Part shown: in pieces, positions 59,801 through 64,000 of the stretch
Layout of the letters: each line of letters starts with the position of its first letter
Position numbering within the stretch: the first letter of the stretch is position 1
NCBI GenBank assembly: GCA_036768485.1
Contig: JAVLUZ010000356.1
Span: 124,001 to 188,000, forward strand
Direction: 5' to 3'
Source of the DNA: Mermis nigrescens
Lineage: Eukaryota; Nematoda; Enoplea; Mermithida; Mermithidae
Length of the DNA stretch: 64,000 nt
Made by a program: the position numbers and the translations under genes
Notes under the pieces: generated by a model
Told to the model about the DNA's origin: nothing
What the model saw: the letters and a program-made list of their open reading frames with translations, nothing else
Database searches by the model: none

Positions 59801-62800
59801 AGCACTATTCATTGGCATCAAAAAATTGCAAAAAACAAAAAAATTTCAAAAATTGAATTCTGGGGGGTGCTATTTTGGTTTCTGGGGAGAGGGTATTCGG
59901 CCTTCTGGGGAGGGCGTGCATACCCCCACGCCCACGTGTGGGTGATACCCAAGGAACGACCGGGCGCCCGGTCCCGGTCCGGTCTCGGCCAAAAAAGGGC
60001 CGGGCCTCGGCTGAGCCTTTCGGGGGCAGAATGAGGAAAGCAAGTTGGGTTGTCATGAAGAAAACATTTGTCTTGTCAGTAGTGTTACTTTGGTTATTTT
60101 GGAAATGTTATTGAATTGACTTTTCTGCAGCTTTTAATCAGTTTTGTCAAGCTTTTATGAAATTAGTGCCAGACAGATCTTAATTTTCTCTTCGCTGTAT
60201 AACAGCTGACATGCTTCAAGAAATATTCTTACAAAAATTGAATGCGATTAAACGTAGACTAGCATAATGTCAAGAACTGCACCGATTCTGATCCAGCATT
60301 TTATGTATTAGTGAACAATAAATGCAGAAGCGATATATTAATTAAAATATAAAAAAATTTTGATTTTTATTAATTTATTATTTATTGTATTATTATTATA
60401 TTATAATTATATTTATTTAATTTATATTTATTTATTTATTATAAAACAATTATTGCAGCATTTTCAGAGAATATCTCACAAGAAATGAATTTTTTCAAAG
60501 AAACCTTTTGTTACACTTCAGCAGTTAAGAGTTGTTCTCACAGAAAAGCGCCTATTCGATCATTTTCTTAAAGATCATAAATTTGAGAATGATTGAACTA
60601 AAATTAATTAAGGAAAAAATGACAGGAAATAGAATGCTTGGTTTTTTGAACGAGACTACGATTGTTAAGTTCAAAGTCTAAAAAGATTCAACATCACTTT
60701 TGTGCAATTTACAAAGATTTAGTGACAAACAAAGCTTCGACACATGTAGGCATATCCAGCGACAATTCAGAAAAATTAGCCAAACAAATTAGCATGTTGT
60801 GTAACAAGTTCTAGAATCTGTCAATTAGCTTCATGCAAGCAGTTTGAATAATACAGTTTCGATTATTCTCAGATCTCACCGATTTCTGTTAGCATGATTT
60901 ACATCAATATAGATCAGCCTCATCGTTTTTCTATATATACTTCGTCTAAAGTCTCTACTTTCATATAAGGAATCTAATACATTGAGCGTAAAAATATTTA
61001 AGAAATAGCACCGACTGTTTTAATTAGGTTTTTAGAATTTTCAACGCGTTGGCAATCGCTTAATAGCTTCCTGAGTTACCAGGCAGCTTTAGCATCAGAA
61101 AATTCACCAAAATTAACATTCTTCTGCATCAGACTGTGCTTGAATAGATTCTAAATGGGGTCAATCTGCTTTTAAAAAGAAAATGAGATGCAAACAGGAC
61201 ATCAAATCTACTTTATTGCTATAGAAGACTTGCTTAATCTAAATATTTTTTACGATTAAGAAAAGTAGCCACATATATGTATCTTATCGAAATGAATGTC
61301 ATATTGGAACGCAGACTAATTAAACAAGAAATGTCGCGGGCAATACTTTAGCAACATGAGACAGCAACATGAGACATCAGTTGTATTTCAAGCTGCTTAG
61401 AACGATTTTGCTATTAAACTAATACATAATTAGAGAGTATATAAAACAAGTTTAATGATAATGTGATCTTAAATATGTACATGTACTATTTCGCTATTAA
61501 AATCTGCAGTCAATTAGTGGGCTGGTAGACAGATTTGCACATTGTAAATACATTTATACATAGTACACAAACAAACACACACACTAAACATATGATGACG
61601 TAAACGCCCTTCTCACCCCTCCCTATGCCCTTGTGTGCTTCGCGTTAAATATCTGTTTAGTCACAAGTGAGCGCTATAAACACTCCACTATCAATGTTTG
61701 TACAATCTTAAATATCCGTCACATCTATCATGTCTGTTTTCCTAGGATTCGTCATACACGGGAAAAAACAATGTGACAGCTCAGCTTAGCATGTTTTATA
61801 TTGTACCAAAACAAAATTTACTTTTTATACTTCTATTTTGATAAATTCAATAGGCACTACGGACTTCATTACGAGGTTCAATTAATATGTGACAGCTCAC
61901 GGTTTTTTTTGTATTCGGCAAAGATTTTTCCCGATGTACAAAGACTTTTGGGGACCGTCTTTGTACATATACAAAGATTTTCGGGAGATAAAAACTGCAA
62001 AAAAGGTTTGAAATTCGCAGAAAATTTCGGCGCTTCGCGCCGAAATGAGTAATTGTGTATTCTACATATCTTAATAATGTCAGGAATTGCATTTTAAAAG
62101 GAAAAATGCAAAATTTTTCGTTTTGAGACGATTATTAGTGATTTTTGCTCTCAGAAACCCAGTGATTAGCTAAAATACTCTACCAAAGGTCGAACAACTC
62201 TGTTTTTGCCACACTTAAGTCGCTACTGCACCATATTATAGTACTCAAAATTTGTGTGTACAAAATGTACAAAGACTTTTAGGGGCCATCTCGGTACATG
62301 TACAAACGGACCTCGTACAAAAAAACACTGTGACAGCTGCATTATGATTTCAGATTCTGTAGTACAAACAATGCCAAGTTCCTGAGTCCACTTTTACGCA
62401 TAAATACATGCATTTATGTAGCTGAAAAGTCGTAAAAACTTAAATTATTCACATACATAGAACAAAGTATTTCAGACAGCATATGAGTTGTCTATTACAG
62501 GCTATTTGGTTAGTTAGTTCATGGACTAGGCTAGCTGGTTAGTGGTTAGAATATGTATCTAGTGAGCAAATGGGAATATTGCATAGCTGCACAAGGTCAG
62601 GGTCGGCAGTAAGGGATGAAATCCCGGAATTCCAAAACAGCAAATTTGATGTTCACGATTCTTTGGCCGTTTAAACGATCAAAATGGTCCAAATAGCTAT
62701 AATTGGTTTTTTGTGGTAATATCGCATTTATAGTCCATTTTGACTGTATTATATCACTTTTAACACTGAAAAATGCAAAAGTTGATCGATTTTGCGAGCT

Positions 62801-63427
62801 TTTTGAGTGAAAAGTACATAAAAATAATAATCCAGCGCGGAAAATTTTGACATTTGTACTGCTTTTGACCTCAAAAATGATACAAAAACGTTCCATCAGC
62901 TCAAAATCACCCCCTATGTACATGTGTGGAATATTGAACAGTAAGTCTATAATATACAAAAAGAATTTCGCTCGTACAAAGACTTTTCAAGAGATTTCGT
63001 AAGCTTGCAAGTACAAAGCGGCATAAACGGTCATGCATGTAACAGCGAAATGGAGGCATCCCCCTTTCACAGATGGTCCTCAATCCCCCCACCCCAAGTC
63101 GGCAAATTTTTGACCCTCCTCCCCCGATTTTTGACAAAAACCTGCGTTTTTGGCCATTTTTATCTGTTTTTTTGTTGTCATTTTTGGTCTAAAATTGGGA
63201 AGTCATTTCCTCTCAGCCCCCTGAAAATGGTCGGGGACCCCCACCCACCCGAAATTTCGAGCGATTGCAAACGGTGCTTATCGTTCAGGTCATTCAACGA
63301 ACAAACGAGGCACAGCAAAACAACGAAATGAGACGTAAGAAAATACACATACATGTTATAAGACGGATTATGCCGAAAATCCCGTAGATCAGACGATCTG
63401 AAGATGCATACGGCAAATTTGACCTAG
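38755..63427 (-). CDS. SACM1L: SAC1 phosphatidylinositol-4-phosphate phosphatase (SACM1L), 13 exons, extreme 5' end missing or uncertain
   Basis: An ER/Golgi membrane enzyme that removes the phosphate from PI4P. Exons from 5' to 3': 63427-63353, 58414-58284, 55967-55818, 55670-55611, 54485-54258, 53852-53617, 52196-52098, 44387-44240, 40744-40675, 40613-40541, 40481-40298, 39035-38975, 38861-38755. All borders are GT/AG and every phase fits, giving ~539 residues against 587 in human SAC1. Family landmarks in order: [67 protein letters not shown] (catalytic CX5RT intact), [32 protein letters not shown]. Two C-terminal membrane helices follow, then KLKND, a KXKXX COPI-retrieval tail like the KEKID of human SAC1. 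Introns range from 59 nt to 7.7 kb. The protein looks intact and functional. The first ~50-60 residues lie in an uncertain exon or beyond 64000. Confidence 0.96.
38975..39035 (-). CDS. SACM1L: SAC1 exon (first C-terminal membrane helix)
   Basis: 61 nt between TTCTTTTCAG and TTCAG|GTAAAT. It reads [20 protein letters not shown], a single hydrophobic helix where human SAC1 has its first transmembrane segment. Confidence 0.92.
39254..39412 (+). mobile_element. Family A element, short copy (159 bp), in a SAC1 intron
   Basis: CATACGTGGGCAGC ... CGCCCATGTGTG with a perfect 8-bp duplication, TACTGCAC. The interior is a deletion form lacking the central block. It lies in the intron between 39035 and 40298. 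Confidence 0.85.
40298..40481 (-). CDS. SACM1L: SAC1 exon (TGKRT ... [11 protein letters not shown])
   Basis: 184 nt. [15 protein letters not shown] then [20 protein letters not shown], matching the family's TGKRT...[20 protein letters not shown]. The chosen donor GGT|GTAAGC keeps phase 0 with the membrane exon; the nearer G|GTGTAA would not. Confidence 0.96.
40541..40613 (-). CDS. SACM1L: SAC1 exon ([19 protein letters not shown])
   Basis: 73 nt. It carries [13 protein letters not shown], almost invariant in SAC1 proteins. The donor is ACTAG|GTAATC. The following intron is 59 nt. Confidence 0.96.
40675..40744 (-). CDS. SACM1L: SAC1 exon (QFGVLPKDG)
   Basis: 70 nt. [20 protein letters not shown] aligns with the LGVLHVGQ...FEKIYKNA segment. 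The donor is GCGC|GTATGT. The next intron is only 61 nt. Confidence 0.9.
41076..42974 (-). mobile_element. Family G element split by hAT element 3
   Basis: Starts CAGTGTTTTTTGTTTAAGG and ends AATACAAAAAACCGTG. Removing 41254-42698 leaves a normal ~455-bp family G copy. Its own target duplication is not clear. Confidence 0.65.
41254..42698. mobile_element. hAT element 3 (1.44 kb) inside a family G element, SAC1 intron
   Basis: Ends (T)CAGTGATCGACCGGG and CCCGGTCGATAAAT are imperfect inverted repeats. GTTTCTGA is present on both sides (41246-41253, 42699-42706). Other family G copies show the uninterrupted flank. It contains a truncated family A copy at 41277-41415. A short KCKYC reading at ~41706 might be a BED zinc-finger trace, but it is too short to count. 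Confidence 0.72.
43122..43561. mobile_element. Family E element
   Basis: CATAGGTGCGCAAGC ... CCATGCTCTTGTATG. The interior has repeated 'tagctatatagcc.ttttggactc' phrases like 57257-57702. No matching target duplication. Confidence 0.6.
44240..44387 (-). CDS. SACM1L: SAC1 catalytic exon (CX5RT)
   Basis: 148 nt. It carries [20 protein letters not shown], with the catalytic Cys and Arg of the Sac phosphatase CX5R(T) loop both present. The acceptor is ATATTTTCAG and the donor CTTAAA|GTAATT. Confidence 0.97.
44474..44690 (+). mobile_element. Family B element (217 bp), SAC1 intron
   Basis: CATACATGTAACAGGG ... TTTCGAGCCGTTATATGTACG; flanks CATAGGAG and CATATAAG match 6/8. It lies 87 nt from the SAC1 catalytic exon. 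Confidence 0.65.
44691..48393. other. Inner part of the 7.7-kb SAC1 intron, few recognisable elements
   Basis: Mostly AT-rich sequence. A GGCGCGAAGCGCC core lies at 48096. Open frames at 45595-45916 and 46563-46896 overlap on both strands or several frames and match no family. Confidence 0.4.
48394..48793 (+). mobile_element. Family D element (400 bp), SAC1 intron
   Basis: CCTCCATGATCTTAAGGGG ... GTGCATGTATG with a perfect 8-bp duplication, GTGGCGGC. It carries GGCGCTTCGCGCC at 48573. Confidence 0.87.
48907..49143 (-). mobile_element. Family A element (237 bp)
   Basis: CAGCCGTGGGCGTGGGG ... GTGCTGCCCATCTATG. Flanks GATTCAAT and GATCAAAC match only 5/8. Confidence 0.6.
49286..49665. mobile_element. 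Family F element (380 bp)
   Basis: CATACATGGGCATGC ... GACCCTATGCCCATGTGTG; flanks AATAGTTT and AATGGTTT match 7/8. The interior 'aaaatagcgttagaactac...cacagtttctggtcaattt' recurs at 30030-30630 (where the miniature LTR element split it) and 31690-31790. Confidence 0.78.
50149..51191. mobile_element. 1.04-kb inverted-repeat element with AAAGTGTCCG repeats
   Basis: GTGTCGCACCTTAAAGTGTC at the left is mirrored by GACACTTTAAGGTGTGACAC at the right. Both ends contain further copies of the CTTAAAGTGTCCG word in either orientation. No transposase. Target duplication unclear. Confidence 0.65.
51857..52030 (+). mobile_element. Family B element, partial
   Basis: CATACATGTAACGGCTCG then TTTCGAGGGGGAGTC and the 'ccaaaaacgacc' body. 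The right end is not distinguishable. It lies 68 nt or more from the SAC1 exon at 52098. Confidence 0.5.
52098..52196 (-). CDS. SACM1L: SAC1 exon ([13 protein letters not shown])
   Basis: 99 nt. [18 protein letters not shown] matches the [18 protein letters not shown] of human SAC1. The acceptor is TTTTGAG and the donor TACGG|GTGAGT. A 7.7-kb repeat-filled intron follows. Confidence 0.95.
52522..52945 (-). mobile_element. Family C element (424 bp), SAC1 intron
   Basis: Flanks AGTCGAAC and AGTCGAAT match 7/8. The right end is GATCTTGTGCAGCTATG. It carries CCGGCGCTTCGCGCC at 52669 and a CGGACAG...GTCCGGC pair. Confidence 0.82.
53617..53852 (-). CDS. SACM1L: SAC1 exon ([14 protein letters not shown])
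   Basis: 236 nt. [16 protein letters not shown] matches the TRGSIPVFWSQRPNLK of human SAC1. The C-terminal half reads [19 protein letters not shown], matching the INLINQKGSEKPL region. The donor is ATTCG|GTAATT. Confidence 0.96.
54258..54485 (-). CDS. SACM1L: SAC1 exon ([12 protein letters not shown])
   Basis: 228 nt, phase 0 at both ends. It encodes the central Sac-domain block: [38 protein letters not shown] and [12 protein letters not shown]. The residues are near-identical to the family signature. Confidence 0.97.
55611..55670 (-). CDS. SACM1L: SAC1 exon (RFVWN)
   Basis: 60 nt, phase 0 at both ends, reading [20 protein letters not shown], equivalent to ADQRFVWNGHLLREL in human SAC1. The acceptor is TTCGTTTCAG and the donor AATAAG|GTACTT. 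The open frame on the opposite strand here is only its shadow. Confidence 0.93.
55818..55967 (-). CDS. SACM1L: SAC1 exon ([14 protein letters not shown])
   Basis: 150 nt, phase 0 at both ends. [17 protein letters not shown] matches the family's FYFSTTYDLTHTLQRL. The donor is CGA|GTAAAA. The upstream 2.3-kb intron contains the decayed mariner. Confidence 0.95.
56555..56889 (+). mobile_element. Family C element (335 bp) nested in the mariner relic
   Basis: CATAAGTGCACAAAGTCAGG ... GCATGTACATGTATG with a perfect 8-bp duplication, ATCCAACT (56547-56554, 56890-56897). Confidence 0.92.
57257..57702 (-). mobile_element. Family E element (446 bp) nested in the mariner relic
   Basis: CATACATGGACATGGG ... 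GACCTTGCACACCTACG with a perfect 8-bp duplication, CTATTTGC (57249-57256, 57703-57710). The interior repeats 'gctacatagctatttttggac' phrases. Confidence 0.9.
58284..58414 (-). CDS. SACM1L: SAC1 exon (KYLVIITRR block)
   Basis: 131 nt. The acceptor is TTTTCCGCAG and the donor [31 protein letters not shown] aligns with the NYLVVITKK block of human SAC1. Upstream lies a 4.9-kb intron. Confidence 0.95.
58415..59681. other. SAC1 intron, no exon seen
   Basis: The block 58655-59035 resembles the interior of the nested element at 19058-19506 (GAATCACTGTTAGCCGATTT, then a hairpin relic at 58760). A GGCGCTTCGCATCC variant lies at 59247. No coding signal. Confidence 0.4.
59682..59940 (+). mobile_element. 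Family A element (259 bp), SAC1 intron
   Basis: CATAGGTAGGCAGGGC ... GCCCACGTGTG; flanks GGTAATAC and GGTGATAC match 7/8. Confidence 0.82.
59950..60030. mobile_element. Truncated hAT end with GC-rich subterminal repeats
   Basis: AGGAACGACCGGGCGCCCGG followed by CCGGTC/CCGGGCC words, analogous to the ends of hAT element 1. No second end found in the window. Confidence 0.5.
60031..61897. other. SAC1 intron, AT-rich and element-poor
   Basis: Very AT-rich core at 60345-60450 (TTATTATT runs). No exon or element recognised across ~1.8 kb, the longest plain stretch in the window. Confidence 0.45.
61898..62330 (+). mobile_element. Family G hAT-type element (433 bp), single-unit form
   Basis: CACGGTTTTTTTTGTATTCGG ends and ...GTACAAAAAAACACTG, with a perfect 8-bp duplication, TGACAGCT. 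It contains one hairpin core at 62029 and represents the unexpanded state of the 21066-23543 element. Confidence 0.87.
62582..62928 (+). mobile_element. Family C element (347 bp), SAC1 intron
   Basis: CATAGCTGCACAAGGTCAGG ... CCCCTATGTACATGTGTG with a perfect 8-bp duplication, GAATATTG. Confidence 0.9.
63032..63267 (+). mobile_element. Family B element (236 bp), 86 nt from a SAC1 exon
   Basis: CATGCATGTAACAGCG ... AATTTCGAGCGATTG; flanks TAAACGGT and CAAACGGT match 7/8. Confidence 0.68.
63353..63427 (-). CDS. SACM1L: SAC1 exon (N-terminal, [13 protein letters not shown])
   Basis: 75 nt. The acceptor is TTTTTGTTACAG and the donor AACAT|GTATGT. It matches the RPIFGILGTIHL block of human SAC1. 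The single trailing base joins the two leading bases of the next exon. Confidence 0.85.
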
Positions 63428-63509
63428 CTGTAACAAAAATAAAGTCATTTATAAAATCGAAACGGCAGATAAGACGACAATTAGGCTATAACATTAAGTC
63501 AAACATTAC

Positions 63510-63543
63510 CTCGGTTGTACGAGGGAACCGCTAAATGACGTGA
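63510..63543 (-). CDS. SACM1L: Possible further upstream SAC1 mini-exon
   Basis: 34 nt between a TTGCTACTCTAG acceptor and a CCGAG|GTAATG donor. The phase fits the exon at 63427 and gives SRHLAVPSYNR. An alternative reading uses another acceptor (CGGCAG at ~63574) with a shifted acceptor for the next exon. Neither matches the family strongly, so this is a guess from phase and spacing only. Confidence 0.35.
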
Positions 63544-63640
63544 CTAGAGTAGCAAAAACCAATGATTGGAATTCTGCCGAAGGCAAGAATTGAAGCCGCA
63601 TCCTTTTTCATGGTTAACGTATCCATTCATGACTAGCAAC

Positions 63641-63898
63641 CATAGGTGAGTAACACAAAAATTCTGGAGAGGGGGTGCAAGATTTTTTAAAGGTCAAAAA
63701 ATGGTCTTGAAAATGCTGGTATGGCGGAGGCCATTTTTCGACGTTTCTCATCGAGCACTATCCATTGACATCAAAAAACGCGAAAAAAACATAAAAAATT
63801 TCAAAAATTGAATTCTGTGGGGTATTTCGGTTTTGGCGGGGGAGTATTAGGCCTTCTAGAGGGTGCATACCCCCAAACCCCCCACCCTCCCACGTGTG
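63641..63898 (+). mobile_element. Family A element (258 bp)
   Basis: CATAGGTGAGTAACAC ... CCTCCCACGTGTG; flanks CTAGCAAC and CTAACAAC match 7/8. Confidence 0.8.
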
Positions 63899-64000
63899 CT
63901 AACAACCACTTTTGCGACTAAGCAATTAACAGAAAATTAGGCATGGGTTCCAAGCAGAACTTTGGGGCTTGTCCAGCTATGATCCCAGGGTAAGATACTT

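Overview
This is AT-rich (roughly one-third GC) eukaryotic DNA with spliceosomal introns. It carries three recognisable animal-type protein genes in a very dense bed of short transposable elements. The gene families (CFDP1/BCNT, an MSP-domain tail-anchored protein, SAC1) and the element types (hAT, mariner, foldback, miniature LTR elements) point to a metazoan, probably an invertebrate. I cannot name the species. I saw no operons, rRNA, tRNA or CRISPR.

Genes. (1) A CFDP1/BCNT homologue lies on the minus strand, with its start codon at 8086-8084. Three phase-compatible exons are visible (8029-8086, 5214-5282, 1300-1573) and the C-terminal BCNT domain lies off the left edge. (2) A plus-strand three-exon gene (30991-31152, 31291-31565, 33838-34102) encodes a 233-residue MSP-domain protein with one C-terminal membrane segment. 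(3) A minus-strand gene for the phosphoinositide phosphatase SAC1 spans at least 63427-38755. It has 13 well supported exons, an intact CX5RT catalytic motif, two C-terminal membrane helices and a KXKXX tail; only the first ~50-60 residues are missing or uncertain. Genes 2 and 3 converge tail to tail, 4.65 kb apart. MSP/VAP-type proteins and SAC1 are known ER partners in PI4P turnover.

Layout. 1-8.1 kb: CFDP1 exons with introns full of small elements. 8.5-9.8 kb: a hAT element with GC-rich subterminal repeats. 12.0-15.4 kb: a 3.4-kb minisatellite with a 21-bp unit. 16-20 kb: scattered miniature elements. 20.4-23.8 kb: a nested hAT stack holding a ~312-bp tandem array. 24.5-25.8 kb: a foldback-type inverted repeat. 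26.0-28.5 kb: two direct repeats with 20-bp minisatellites around a GC-rich minisatellite. 30.05-30.57 kb: a miniature LTR element. 31-34 kb: the MSP gene with a 1.76-kb hAT in its second intron. 38.8-63.4 kb: the SAC1 gene, whose large introns hold most remaining elements, including a decayed mariner split by two later insertions, while several other introns are only 59-150 nt.

Two repeat patterns stand out. First, many 160-450-bp elements with different interiors share CAYA...TRTG ends and 8-bp target-site duplications (TSDs). I call them families A-F here; those names are mine. Second, a hairpin core, GGCGC-GAA-GCGCC, recurs more than 30 times (at least 16 perfect) in otherwise unrelated repeats.
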